Translations under genes and position numbers: made by a program
Shown: piece after piece, positions 45,575-58,041 of the stretch
Layout of the letters: the number at the start of each line of letters is the position of its first letter
Numbering within the stretch: position 1 is the stretch's first letter
Notes under the pieces: model-generated
What the model saw: the letters and a program-made list of their open reading frames with translations, nothing else
The model's database searches: none
What the model was told of the DNA's origin: nothing
Source: Fragilaria crotonensis
Lineage: Eukaryota > Bacillariophyta > Fragilariophyceae > Fragilariales > Fragilariaceae
DNA: 64,000 nucleotides
NCBI GenBank assembly: GCA_022925895.1
Contig: JAKSYS010000069.1
Coordinates: 1 to 64,000, forward strand
Reading direction: 5' to 3'

Positions 45575-46790
45575 ATATAATTATTATTAGGGAGATCCGG
45601 GTAGAGTCGTGTTTCCACTAACGTTCCTGTAGAACGGGTTATGAGCAGATTATGAGACACAATAGCGGATCTGAGAATAGGGAATCTTGCTTCACAATTT
45701 CCGAAAATCGTCGATTTTTGGGTTTTAGTGGAAATTTGAAGCCGATTGTTTCCGCTCCGTTTCTTTTGTTGAGATTCTGTTACACGTGTTCAATTTCAGG
45801 CATTCTAAGTTCCACGTTGCACCATTTTTATGTAGACTAAAGCAGACACTACCGGTAGTATCTAAAGAGGATGCTTTTGACAAGAGCATTCGAATAAGTC
45901 GACGGTCGCACTTCGAAATGTGCGCAATCAACTCGACATCATGACACGTTTCTCTCCCGCCATGACGACGATTGTAATACCGGTGATTCGGCGCCTGAAC
46001 CACACTTTACCGGTACCTATTAGACTAATGTTCACATGACTGATCCAATGCAATAATGATTCCACCTCGCCAAGGGGTCCTGACAATAGCTCTATCTTGA
46101 GATTTTCTTTATGTGCTGGTATGCAAAGGTGGCACAGTGGTGATGTGGTCCCAATACTAGGGCGAGCCCCCATCAGAGCGACCTCCATATTGACATTGAC
46201 AGCAACAATTGCCTGTAAGAGCCCCAGAGACCAGAACTCCATCCATCTGCATTTGCAATATTAATAATTGGCCAAGGTATCAACAAGTCACCAGCACTGC
46301 ACAGGAGCTCATCGCCTTCACATCCAAAAATTGTCCTGTAACATGCAAGCAACTCACATCCAGCAAGCCACCACTAAAGTCACAGACATGAATCATGTAT
46401 TCCACGACCTCCTTCTTATTATCTATGCAACTCAAAGGTCAGAGCTGCAGCTGCAGGTTCCTTGAGGGTTCGAGTCACCATGGTACCAGCATCGGTGATA
46501 GCCTTTGCAGTGTCTTGACATTGTCTTGCTGTAAACGTAGCTGGCAAACAAATGACAACTGACTTCAGAATCTACTGGGAAATATTGGTACGACTCATGC
46601 AAAATACTCCGATTTGGTTTACCAGTACTGCTGATGTACCATATCCACAACAGCCAAGCGATTCGGTGACGACTCCCACAGACCCGTTCATACCTGGCAG
46701 AAAAAAATCAAGCTTGATGAAGACACAACCATTTTCTTGACAACCAAGACCACATCATTGAAAGAAATTCAGGGTGCCAACAACATCACA
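45575..46790. other. Intergenic stretch
   Basis: No gene recognised. Two TACCGGTA-type words lie at about 45850 and 46010. Short frames on both strands lack motifs or splice context. Confidence 0.4.
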
Positions 46791-47810
46791 ATGAGGATGA
46801 ATCGACTGAGTTCGAATTTGTCAGTTGCATCTGTATCGTCGGACAAAACAGTAAAGGCTTCCAATCGGGATTTCAAGGGGAAAAGAAAGGTAAGACGCAG
46901 CGCCAATGGCAGGAAAGAGAGGGTAGTATGGAAGGGCAGGGTAGGCGATGATGAAGTGGGTATGGAAGTTACGCATCGATGAATCCTTGGACTGTTGACC
47001 GTTAGCGGGGAAGTCACGATAGTTTACTTTCAAGTTGAAACTGAAATTCAGATCGTGGGCTGTAATTTCAATCTCCAGACCAACTGTCCCCTCACAATTC
47101 CAAATTTTCTATTTTCTGTACGATGAAGCACATTACAGGTGAGTTTGTGCTGTTCACGCCGGATGGGTGCATTCAAAAACTTCAAACCAGTTCGACTCAC
47201 TTTTCCATCGTCAATTGCTTCAGAAGCAGAAGAAGCATCCTTCTTTGCCATGTGGCGTTGCATCAAAAAAGCTAGAAGGATGACATTGGCGGCTCAATTG
47301 GGAATGCTTGCCAGACGAGGCATGGACCTTCAAGAGAGGAATGATATGTTAAGCATCATCGACCAAATTCCTCATATCCCCAACCAGACTGAATGCGAGA
47401 CTGACGCGTTCGCTGCATTCATGACAGTCCTACGCGACCTGACAGTTCCGGGCATGAGGTCGAAGCAGGAACTGGCCGACACCAATCTGTTGGACAAGGC
47501 TCCTGCAGACTCAAGTTCCATTGGCAGTAATAGTTCCACAGAATGGTCAGCACAAACGTCTCACGGTAATTCATCTTTTACCACTGACACTGACAGTAAT
47601 ACTTCCACGGAATGGTCAGCAGAAACGTTTCATGGTAATTCATCTTTTACCACTGACACTGAAACTTATGCAGTGATGCAGCGGCAAGTGGTGGAGGAAG
47701 GTCCTGGCATGGAGGGAACTGCATCGGCCTTGACCGATACCACCGCCAGCAGCACCACTGAAAGTGTCTCCGGAGAGTCTGAAGGGCCAGTTCACGACTC
47801 TTCATCCTGA
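46791..47810 (+). CDS. Hypothetical Ser/Thr-rich protein with internal repeats
   Basis: I do not recognise a family. The secure part is 47163-47810 (215 residues from an ATG). Its N-terminal half is basic and helical ('ASFFAMWRCIKKARRMTLAA', then 'LGMLARRGMDLQERNDMLSI'). Its C-terminal half is Ser/Thr-rich and contains two copies of a roughly 23-residue unit ('STEWSAQTSHGNSSFTTDTD' and 'STEWSAETFHGNSSFTTDTE'). A possible first exon at 46791-46888 ('MNRLSSNLSVASVSSDKTVK') ends at GTAAGA and could splice to the acceptor at 47138 in phase 0, giving one protein of about 255 residues; this is only a model. Ser-rich composition suggests a phosphorylated regulatory protein, but there is no direct evidence. 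It could be a lineage-specific gene or remnant. Confidence 0.45.
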
Positions 47811-49955
47811 ACAGGGAGTGATTCTGGGAAAGTCTATCATGTTCGAGTCTACAAGAAGGAGGAGCGGAGGGATTCATCATGATTTTTGGCGCGCCTTTGA
47901 CATCAAACAAGGAAGGAATAGAGGGACAAAGGAAGGGCTTAACAAGTACAAATTGTAGAATGTAACATAAAATGAAAAGTTACATGTTGACAATGAAGGA
48001 TTTTCTTGCAAGTGCCTTGCAGATATGATGCCATTTGCTCAAGCGTTGCCCCACTTGGATCCCGCCTGACGGAGACGACTCGTGATTCTGACTGGATAGA
48101 AAGGACAATCAAGTTTGAATATAATGCATCTCTTGGAGAAAGTAAGTGAGGAACCTGACACGGCTCATTATTCGTTGTCAGTTTGTACTGGAAGAAAGTA
48201 GTGCAACATGCACTCGATTACAAGATTGAGCTCGTGGAAACCATTATTGAAACCCGAAAGTCAAGCAATCCAAACCTTCATTACTCACAAGTCTCACATC
48301 CATCGACGTAATCGAGCGGAATCCTCGCATGTTTCAGAAATTGAAACGGCACAAGTCCGTTTGAGTGAACCTGCTCGGCTTCACCATCGGCCTTGACTAT
48401 CTGCAACTGCGACTGCATCTTGATAGTGTCATCTCCACCATGGCTTTTATAGTCGACGTTCACGCAAAATATCATCGCAGGATGCGGACGTTACACAGAA
48501 CTGCATTTCATGGCCCAAAACTGTTTGTTTGATTCAAGCTTTGTCATCCTTTCTCAAGTGGGAGTGAACGCATCAAAGTCTCACTCTTTCAGCTGGTGCT
48601 CCGAGGGTTGAGCTGCCCACTTCGTAGTGGACTCATGACTGATAGGCTCGAGCTGCAGTTGGCACATTGGCCACCGGACTGTTATTCCTAATCGACATTC
48701 TCTAAACGATGGGACGAAAGATGTCAGTCAACCATTAGGTCTTTCTGATCATGGTATGCGATGCCATCACATCCGAATTAAGACCATTCATTCCTTGCCA
48801 AGTACGAACCCGTCCATGTGGTCCTGCGTTTGATGTATCCCAATCGATAGTGCCCGGTGACATTTAGCTCCCATATCACACACGAGAAAGAAATCACAAC
48901 ACGTAGCTACTTCCGCCTGACGAACCATGTACTTTGTTGCAGTGACTGGTAGTGAAGCAGTATCGTCCCCACATGTAGCCTTGCGCGCATATACTCCGAC
49001 TGTAATGGAGGTAACCACAATTGCGGGCCGTCCTGTCAGCGGACGAAGTCGTAGGGTGGATTTCGTACTCCGAGAGCAGAATAGCTATTTTGTTGGTACC
49101 ATTTGTACGGATGACCTGAATCCCTTGTTCTGTCTTCCTTGTTTCCGTGCCCGACAACCTTGCCATTGCACCATTTTCGCACTTGATGCTCCGATTTTGC
49201 TCTTCCACCTTTCCAACAAGCGTCCTAATCATGAGCAACACAACAAGTTATGTACATTACATATCATCACACCCCGACATCGCGCTCGTTGCTGCAAAGG
49301 AACAAGACTTGTACAACAAACAGATCGGAATGTATAGAGATCGGAATGAATTCGGGTTGCGTGGGGAGAAGTGGAGATGGCTTCAATTCTGTTCGTTTGG
49401 CAGATTATAGCACAACATCTGGTGCACCTGAAATTTACCCCATGTCATCAAAAATCAGCCGCAAGAACAAGGCGTTCGAGTGTGTACTGTACAGTGTACG
49501 GTTGCATCTTGATTTTGTGGACAGCAAAACCAAGTTCATATGTCATACGACTATTATATAAAGCGATATCAGCGGGCCTGATTGCTTCCATACATACGAA
49601 GTTCTACTACTACAGAATACTGTTAACGCTGGTTTCACAGGAGACGAGTGTCGTGGGAAAAGCATGTGTAACATACAGAACTGAAGGCTGAATGGAATCT
49701 ATGTGGTATAGAATTCGTCAGAGTCCCGAGGTGCGTGAACGTCTGGTGGCGGTCTGCCCCGTTCGTGTACCAAGTACCTTGAATGTATACCAGGTTCATT
49801 GTACATATGTGTGTACTACATGCTGTACGAGACAGAAAAGAAAAAAGGTTTTGCGTCTGATCCGAACGAACAACACGAAAGAAACTATGCATAGCAGCAT
49901 TTACAAAATAAACATCACGCACAATTAGTAGTCCAAACGACCAAACCGTCGATCC
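47811..49955. other. Two-kilobase stretch without a recognised gene
   Basis: Both strands have frames up to about 136 codons (for example 48894-49241 minus, 48927-49337 plus), but they overlap each other and show no motif. The right end (about 49700-49955) should hold the promoter of the lipid kinase-like gene. Possibly old repeat DNA. Confidence 0.35.
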
Positions 49956-51478
49956 ATGACATTCCACCAAAAAATGCACATTACTATCCTTGGAACGCTC
50001 CTGCAATTGCTTCTGTTACAAACAGAATGCACATCATGGCAACCGAAGTTGCACGGTGTGTTGATGAAAGACTTTGTCAGCAGTCGCAATTTACCAATGG
50101 TGTCGCCTTCTGGGACGTCTGGCTTCTCAGCTTCCAAACCACCCTCGAACTCGAATTTATCAGACGACGTAGCTCGTGGAGGACATGCTTCGGTCAAAGT
50201 CGCATCGAGTACTCCTACTACCAGTACTACCGAACATCTACTACCAGTAGACAATCAAAGTCGAACAACCGACACGGACAAGGTCCATGTCGATACAGTG
50301 GCGAGTAGGTCATCAGCTACGTCTCCTGCTATCGTTGGAGTTCCAGTTCCTTCCGGTGAAGTGAGCACCATCATTGTCGATTTACCTTCGGAACATGTCA
50401 AGGGAAAGAAAAAGAAAGATACGAGCTCCGCAGCCAAAATTGCCAGAAAATTGAAGGTGAGTTGAGTGAAGCTTGGGTGTCACCGAAAAAAGCACTGTGT
50501 GTTAATGTATACGTCCGTTGTGCCGAATTGTGCTTCTCACCGCTTCACCTGCTTTAATCTTCCCCGCTCGTCGCTCGTTTTGCCGCCTCCTGAACATGAA
50601 CTTATATGAACTCTTTCAACACGTTTAGAACCGCAACAATACCAATGTCCGTCGAAAAGTCATGCATGCAGCCTTTGGCTTATTCTTTGCTGTCGGCAAT
50701 TATGTTGTACCGAAGAAAATACTTATTCCAATCATGCTGGCCACATCGTCGTTTACCTTGTTGGTGGAATTATTGAGGTATCGAAAAGGATTCCATTGGA
50801 TCAATGAAATGATCTTTCATGTTGTTGGTAAGGGACTACGAAAGCACGAAATGGAGGGCAAGTTCACTGGAACGCTTTACTTCCTCATGGGTGTCACTTT
50901 GACCTCGATGCTGTATTCCAAGCCATGCGCGGCTCTTGCCATTTGTCAATTGGCATTGGCGGATCCAGCAGCTAGTTACTTTGGAACAAAGACGAAGCAT
51001 GTCTACTGGTCAAGGATCGAAAAGTAAGTTGATACCACATTTTTGTATCGTATGCGCGTGTGCACGGTGCAGCCATCAATCGAACAGGATCAGCTCACAA
51101 TGCCTTCTCATTCCTCACAGTGGCCTTGGTGGATTTGGTAGAAACAAGGGCATTCTAGGATTCTTGGGTGGGGCTCTGTTTTGCGTTCCATTCAATTATC
51201 GTATTCTCTCCTGCGCCAAATTTGCGTCACCGCCCCCCGCGAAGGCAACCTTGGCACTCGCATCCCTTGCCTTTGGATTGGCCGGAGCCTTTGCAGATTT
51301 AGCAGTCCCAACACCAGCATTGACGCTCCCCAAGAGAATTTTGGGTAGGCGCGTTCCACCCTTTCACGTTGATGACAACTTTGTTGTTCCTGTGTTTTCT
51401 GGGTTCGCATGCACACAAGTCTTTAAGGCTTTGGGATGGGATTTGAACTTGGAGCTTGCCAAGTGTCTACTCTTTTAA
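49956..51478 (+). CDS. CTP-dependent lipid kinase-like membrane protein (DGK1/dolichol/phytol kinase family)
   Basis: Three exons: 49956-50456, 50629-51023, 51121-51478; both introns are GT-AG and the frame closes exactly at 417 residues. Residues 1-25 form a hydrophobic leader ('ILGTLLQLLLLQTECTSW'), followed by a Ser/Thr/Pro-rich region to about 150 and a basic patch 'KGKKKKDTSSAAKIARKLK'. The membrane domain has the family landmarks: 'VRRKVMHAAFGLFF' (R-K-x-x-H), 'ADPAASYFGTKTKHVYWSRI', 'GRNKGILGFLGGALF' and the C-terminal 'DDNFVVPVFSGF', closest to yeast DGK1, which makes phosphatidate from diacylglycerol with CTP. Dolichol or phytol kinase activity is the alternative; sequence alone cannot settle it. 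The leader points to the ER or a plastid membrane. The long N-terminal extension is unusual for the family. Confidence 0.78.
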
Positions 51479-51740
51479 GGAATTCTCGGAGTATGGTGTC
51501 ATTTGTAGTCTGTTCATATTTGCTAATGTAAAGGACAAGAAGTTGCAATGCACTCTGGTGATTTGCGATTATTCCCTCGATAAGTTCGTCGTCGAGTTCG
51601 ATAAGCACTCTTGTCCACAAACATTCGAATTTTGTTGTTATCTGTAATGTGCCACTATCTCTAGTAGGAACTATTTTGTCATCCAACCCTACGGCGTGTG
51701 CTTTTCTGTAAAATGTAATTTTTATACCTTTCGGACCCTT

Positions 51741-53880
51741 CTACTTTTGAGCATAAACTTCTTCCACCTCATCATCATCATCATTGTCATCATCTTCACC
51801 AGCAGCGGCAGCCTTGCGAGCATCCCGCAGCGCAGCCTTCTTCTTCTCCGCCTCTGATTGCGGTGCTTCATCGGCATCATCGTCTGCGTCATCATCATCG
51901 TCATCATCCGAATCAGAATCCTGTTCGATATTGGCATTGAGCATTTCTTCAAACAAGGTCGGTTCATCATCGAGCTGAGCATCCTCGGGATGGATTGTGT
52001 ATTCTGGCAACACGGTGTTGTCCAATGTTGTCAAGGAAACCTTGTCCTTCTGATCAAGACCAATGTAGGCATTCGAGATGACATGCAGGTCAAACTCATA
52101 CGACCCAACTCGTGGGGCCAAGAATTTGATCTTGTGCGAAAACACCTTGTTGGGGTCAGCAACCTTGTCGATGGAAATAATCTTGCCTTCACGAGTTCCC
52201 AACACAATCCACCATGCCTCCTGTCGAGGAAAGGGGAACAGTGGGGCGTGGACCAAGCCCGCCTTTTCACCATCCTTGAGGTTGTTACGTGTTATTTTCA
52301 CTTCGACCGTGCACAAATCACCCTCATAAACCTTGTCATCTTCATCATCATCAACATATACCTTGGTTTCGACAGTAATATTAGGAATGACATTGTTCAG
52401 ACAGTGGAAAATGTCTGACTTTTGCGTTTCCGTAAAGTCAGCCAATCCCTTCTTCTGTTCATCCGCTAGTTGCCGATAGGCAACAATCGAATCTGCCTTG
52501 GTCTTGGCCTTTTGAATGTGTCTGACCTCTTCGTGAGTAAAGTACGGCAACTGCAAAAGGTCCGAATCCTTAATCCAGCACCCCTGTGTAATGTATTGTC
52601 CAAATTGAATGCAATGAATGGCAGTCGCCAAATTGTCTTGATACTTGCACACGGATATCATGGCATCGACCAACGGACCACTCATGCGCAACATGTACTT
52701 GAGATCTTCGGCCGCGTCAGGACTCAAACTGGCCGTCTGACGAAGCAAGTGGGCATGCAACAAGACATTTCCCTTGACGAGGACGGGATGATTGTACTTT
52801 GGTTTTTGCATATTGGCACGAACATTGTTCATGATTTGTCCAATTTCTTCCTTTTCCTTCTGATCCTTGGGGATGTTGCGTTGACGGAATTCGGCAGAAC
52901 CGGCGAAAAATTCGGGAAGACTCTTGATCAACGTGTTTTCGCCCAAGGTGTGATGGTACCAACTGTAGGAATCGTACATGACATCCTTCTCACCGTACAT
53001 GCTTGACTTTGAATAGTATCTCCAGACACAGTAGGGGATGACACCGACCATGATGATTAGGTAGGAGATCAACACAAGGTTACGGTTGTTGGTATCCAAA
53101 AGCCACGAAGGCAATCCGATGGAAACTGCCATGGATTGCTTTCCATCAGGATTACCATATTTTTCCCAATTTTCCTTGGCCGTTTCGTCCGTCAGGGCTT
53201 CGTATGCCTTGGCCACCATCATGAACTTGGCTTCGGCACTGGGATTGTTTGGGTTCTTGTCAGGATGGTATTTGAGCGATTTGTCACGGTAGGCCTTTTT
53301 GATGGCCTTCAAATCAGCCGCCGAGTCAATTTCTAGAATGCTGAAGGGATCGAATGAATTGACTTCACCATCTTGAGAAACGTTGTAGAGTAAGACAAAA
53401 AAGATGATTGTGAAAACGACTGTAAATGCCAAATTGATCAAGAATCCAGTGGACTTGAGTGCGTTAAGACCCTTGGATTCCTTTTTGAGACTTTCTGCCT
53501 TCTTCTTTTCGGCATCGGTACGTGCTACAGCACCAATATCTTTGTCTGAAAGACCAATAAAGGCTTTGTAGATACGTGACAAGATGGCATACCAAGCTGT
53601 GCGTGTTTTGGGTTTCGTGCGTGTTGGGATGATGCGAATGATGTGAGAAAGCGTTTGTTAGCGTAGAGTCTTGGAGTATCAATGTAGAAGCGTATCATCA
53701 TGATATCAACACATCATCCTCCCCCAGGGTCTTTTGTAATGTAGTTCTAGTGTTCTCGAGTAACGGTACATGACAGCATCACAGGCAAAGTCAAGACACA
53801 CAGCACTTACAAGGCAGCAAATAGAAACTGATTGTACTCAGCGCAAAGAAGTAAAACGCTGAGTTATCGTATTGTAACAT
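51741..53880 (-). CDS. SEC63: SEC63, ER translocon J-domain protein
   Basis: Component of the SEC61/62/63 translocon; recruits the Hsp70 BiP to pull proteins into the ER. Two exons: 53880-53811 (23 codons plus one base, 'MLQYDNSAFYFFALSTISFY') and 53596-51741, joined over a 214-base intron (donor GTAAGT, acceptor CACAG), give 641 residues. The tiny first exon supplies the start and first membrane helix; without it no ATG precedes the second exon's conserved part. Features: TM1 about 7-25, TM2 about 75-97, J domain about 105-170 with HPD in 'LKYHPDKNP', TM3 about 195-215, the Sec63 helical/FN3 region to about 560, and an Asp/Glu-rich tail, the site that binds SEC62 in other eukaryotes. Length matches the family. 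The intergenic 18-base word at 54048 lies about 170 bases upstream. Confidence 0.94.
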
Positions 53881-54222
53881 GACTGCTATGGGTCCTTGTC
53901 TGCGTCTTTGTTCTTATCGTTGTCTTTGTTGTTAGTATTGTAACAATGATTTGCAATCAATCAACAGCACAGCTCCTGTCATGCACAATCAATCAATCAA
54001 CACTCGTCTCAGCACATCAACATTCAACAGCACTTCGAGCGGAACCTCTACTACCGGTAGCTAGCAGACCCTACATACGTTCGACTCCAAAGGAGTCTTC
54101 TCTCGCCACTCATTTTTTTACTCCATCCAAGATACAGTACTGATTACTAGCGTTTCACGTTACTGCAACGACAACGCTACTGGTCTTCCACGTGTTGGTT
54201 GTTGCCAGTTGCCAGACAGGGG
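53881..54222. promoter_or_regulatory. Upstream region of SEC63
   Basis: No gene. It contains 'CTACTACCGGTAGCTAGC' at 54048-54065, also found upstream of the coproporphyrinogen oxidase gene (60052-60069). The right border is the end of Har-3. Confidence 0.45.
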
Positions 54223-54570
54223 AGAGAGTTCCGGGCTAAAGGAAATCCTTTAGAGATTTCTTTTAGCTTTGACTCAGAACCGGTTCTGAGTCATGCTAAG
54301 GGGAAATCTCTAAAGGATTTCCTTTCAAAGTTAACTGAAATTTGCCGAAATATGCCGACTTAAGGGATACGATTTCCCTTAGAGATTTCCCTTAGCTCAA
54401 TTGTCTTCCACGTGTTTGTTTTGTCGTTCTTGTACTCCACGTGTTACTTTATTTTAGTGCAGCACCTGTAGAGCCAGTACAAAATAGACTTCCGAATAGG
54501 AAGGGCGGCAAACAAGCATCAACACAGCAAGGAGCTATTTCAAAACATATCTATTGCTGAAGCCAACATC

Positions 54571-55531
54571 ATGGAAGAACAAGAAGGAGCACAAGAACCA
54601 CAGCAGCATGTGCCTCCTCCACCACAAGTGGAACAGGCACCTGCAATGGTGCTGACAAGCACTATCAGAACACGCCTCAAATGGCACCCCATTTCCATGA
54701 GGCTGGAAGGCAGTGCCGGCGGATCATCTAAAGTCATACATCCATTTCTGATTCATCATCGTGATAATTGGATGGATGATATGCTGGTGCGTACACTGAT
54801 GGTAGAACAACCATTTGCTGCATCATTTGGGAAGGCAGGGTTGGCATGGAAGGAATTTGCTTTTGGCCTCAGCCTTACAGAAGATCCCGACGGACATCTC
54901 ATATACGGGCAGATAGGAATCAGTGATAAGGCAGCAAAGAAACGGTGCGAAGAGCTGATGGCATACGTTAAGAAACGACAAAGCGAGGTTCCCTTTCAAA
55001 CTGGGTGCGATGATCAAGCACCGGCAACAGCGCTCGAGCATGCGCTCGATGATTTGTATGAAATATACACCGAAACTCAGTAGTACAAAGATTGCGAGCA
55101 CATCAGTAGCTGCACAAAAAACTGCAGACAAGGCAAATGCTCAAACCATCAGAGACTCATCACTTGGATTGCTAACCCCTCAAGACAAGACCAAGTTAAA
55201 GGAAGGAACATCCAACTCTAGCGGAGGTAGTGCTGCTGGTACAGCTAGTAGTGCCAGGAAGAGAAATTCAAGCATGGTTGTTGACATGATGGAGAATGCC
55301 AGTGAGCGATTGACATATCGGCGTGAGAGTCATGTTGCAAAGGAGGCTAGGAGAAGAGAAAAACAAGTGTCAAAGGCGCTGGAGCGGGAGAGAGAGTTTA
55401 ACTTTAAAGTAGAGGAGGCAAAAAAAGCGAGTGAATTACAGAAGATGCAATTGGAGATAAATGTTGAAATGCTTCGATTTCTTCGGTCACAGAAGGAAAA
55501 GGAAGGTAAGGACAACAGCAAAGAAGAATGA
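54571..55531 (+). pseudogene. Har-3 companion gene (SANT/Myb-like partner plus coiled coil), one frame break
   Basis: Two overlapping plus-strand frames: 54571-55083 and about 55080-55531, together about 320 residues. The first part has a Pro/Gln-rich lead, then a helical region 'HHRDNWMDDMLVRTLMVEQP' and 'SDKAAKKRCEELMAYVKKRQ', compatible with the Myb/SANT-like partner of other Harbinger elements, but weakly. The second part is basic and ends in a strong coiled coil ('RREKQVSKALEREREFNFKV'). The frames switch near 55080 by one base; no intron of correct phase was found. The partner protein in known elements helps the transposase enter the nucleus and bind its ends (family knowledge). Function here is inferred from position. 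Confidence 0.55.
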
Positions 55532-55740
55532 TTGGGAAATAGGATAAAAAGCAGGTTACTAACAAGAAGATTCAGTCTTTCTTTTCAATATCAATAAGCA
55601 TCGACTAGGGCCTGAGGGTCTAAGCGTGACAACCTAATCGAGTTTTGTGGACTTGGTTTGTTTTTGATTTCAACAAATTTGAACTCAGCATCAACATCTA
55701 CATCTCAAGAACCATAACACGTCAAACTCGCTGACATTGT

Positions 55741-56670
55741 CCTGTGCTGGTTTGTTGTATGAACAACGCAGCCATGAAGTTTGGTTGCGATAGATACGAG
55801 GCTTGGCTGTCAACGAAATGTGTTTGTATCGTGACACGAGATTTTATTGCTCGAATCGAATTACTCAAGACACAGCATGGGCGTCCATATCTCAAGAACG
55901 ACGGCACTTGCAACTGTAAGACTTCGTCCTGTGCTGGTTTGTTGTATGAACAACGCAGTCGCGAAGTTTGGTTGCGATAGGTACGAGACTTGGCTTTCAA
56001 CGAAATGTGTTTGTTTCGTGACACGAGATTTTCAAGTTCGAATCAAACAATTCAAGACTCATCATCGACGTCTATATCTCAAGAACGACGGCACTTGCAA
56101 CTGTAAGACTTCGTCCTGTGCTGGTTTGTTGTATGAACAACGCAGCCATGAAGTTTGGTTGCGATAGATACGAGGCTTGGCTGTCAACGAAATGTGTTTG
56201 TAACGTGACACGAGATTTTTTTGCTCGAATCGAATTACTCAAGACTCAGCATGGGCGTCTATACCTCAAGAACGACGGCACTTGCAACTGTAAGACTTCG
56301 TCCTGTGCTTGATGGATGTATTAACAACGCAGTCGCGAAGTTTGGTTGCGATAGGTACGAGGCTTGGCTGTCAACGAAATGTGTTTGTGTCGTGATTCTT
56401 GATTTTTGCTCAAATCGATTACTCAAGACACAGCATGGGCGTCCATATCTCAAGAACAACGGCACTTGTAACTGTAAGATTTCGTCCTGTGCTGGTTTGT
56501 TGTACGAACAACGCAGTCGCGAAGTTTGGTTGCGATAGATACGAGGCTTGGCTGTCAACGAAATGTGTTTGTATCGTGACACGAGATTTTTTACTCGAAT
56601 CGAATTACTCAAGACACAGCATGGACGTCCATATCTCAAGAACGGCAGCCGTTTAAGCTACTAGACTTTG
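55741..56670. repeat. 187-base satellite, about five copies
   Basis: Head-to-tail units start at about 55741, 55928, 56115, 56302 and 56486 (spacing 187, 187, 187, 184). Each contains 'CCTGTGCTGGTTTGTTGTAT'-type and 'GATACGAGGCTTGGCTGTCA'-type segments and 'AAGAACGACGGCACTTGCAA'. Copies differ by a few percent. The frames open through the array are repeat-driven. The array sits between the 3' ends of the two Har-3 genes. Confidence 0.93.
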
Positions 56671-56753
56671 TCCCATGCTAGCCAGTTATATAAACAAGAC
56701 ACCTACAACATCTCATATAGGTTTCACTTATTTGAGGACTTCCTTTGCATTAT

Positions 56754-58041
56754 TTAAAAGTTGTCAATAAGAGAAAGGTATTCATCGAGAGTCATGGTCT
56801 CGCAAGCAAAGTACTCCATAGTCTGGTTGCCATAGAAACATGTTCTCAGGTTTACCAAGAATGCTGCTATTATGTAGTATTCTGCAATCGGACTCTTGAA
56901 CACCATCATTGCTGCTGTGAAATCCAGGAACGCCCAGTTTGTGGTGATGTTTGCAAATCCCCATTCAACAACTTCCCGCACTTTAGACATTTGGGTGTTC
57001 CATGCAGCCTGCGGAGAGCCTCGGGTGGATTTCTGTAGCCGCCAAATACATACATAGACTGTGGATAGGCGGGATCCCCATACAGGAGTATACAACCTCG
57101 CCACCAAGAGGATGTTGTTGACGATTACGAGGCTCCGGCATGAAGGCACGGAGTCGCTCCATAAGTCCACTCCTGGCAAGCATGTATGAATCATGCCGAT
57201 TTCCAGTTATTGGACCATACATGCATGCAAACAAACCATCTGGGGTTACAATGGATTGGAACTTAATCCCGTGGCATCGTTTGTGCCCACTGTAGAGCAA
57301 CTTTTGAAAGTAGGAAGGCCGACACGTCTTCCTCAAGGTTCCGTCTATGAAGCCCCACACTGTCGCCACTAAGCCACACTTATTGAAGATTCGGTTGGCA
57401 TAATATGGCATCTTGTGATGAAAGATTCTAGGATTGTCAAGGTAGAGTATTGCAAGGGAATGCATTGCATCAACCATAGCCTTTATCCCAGAAGAAATCT
57501 TGGATCGCCGTATCCCAAAGAACCCCTCCATTTCCTTTCTAATACGTCGAGGCCTTGAGAAACGATAAAAAACCATGAGAAGTAGAGTCTCATAGGGGCA
57601 AGAATACCGGCCATCATCAAATGTAATAGCATTCTTGCTTCCAATGAGGTATGGCTGAAGTCGGGGCCAGAGCTTGTCGGCAATTTCCTGCAAGTGCTTC
57701 TTTCTGAATCGAAAATGGAAAATAGAGTCATCTTCAGATAAATCATCAACAAGCAGCCTTTTACCCTGCCACTCAATAGATTCATCTTCCATGCCGCCTT
57801 CAATGTCATTGTATAGCTCACTGACAGCCTGCAGTGCTGTTGCTAATTCATCGGACAGTGTAGTGCTGTTGGAACTGCTGCTACCGCTGCTGCTGGTGCT
57901 GCTGTTGCTGGATTCACTGCTGGAGCTGGTCCCATTTGAGCTACTCCCATCTGACATTTCTTCCATAAGTGCAGCAGCATACACTGACATTGCTAGCATT
58001 TGCCTGTGCTCAAGGACAGAGCCCCAACGTCGAAATGACAT
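56754..58041 (-). pseudogene. Har-3 DDE transposase, two frameshifts
   Basis: The minus-strand coding sequence starts at an ATG at 58041, or at a later in-frame ATG after the Ser-rich region. A Ser-rich stretch (about residues 30-65) is followed by a helical DNA-binding-like part and the DDE_Tnp_4 core. Catalytic residues are all visible but in three frames: first Asp in 'VWGFIDGTLRKTCRP', second in 'LYGDPAYPQSMYVFGGYRNP', Glu in 'KVREVVEWGFANI'. The frame shifts near 57085 and again near 57020. The C-terminus 'TMTLDEYLSLIDNF' is short. The sequence is otherwise well kept. It belongs to the same superfamily as the Har-1 and Har-2 enzymes but to a clearly different branch. Confidence 0.83.

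Noticed and set aside
48894-49337. Overlapping frames of 115 and 136 codons on opposite strands
   Set aside because: No motif, poor composition, no splice context; left as non-coding.
53580-53582. TTG start for SEC63
   Set aside because: A proper ATG and the first membrane helix lie in an upstream exon at 53880-53811.
55741-56656. Plus- and minus-strand frames within the 187-base satellite
   Set aside because: They repeat with the unit and overlap on both strands; no evidence of a protein.
55741-56670. Centromeric satellite
   Set aside because: Only five units, confined inside a transposon; too little to suggest a centromere.
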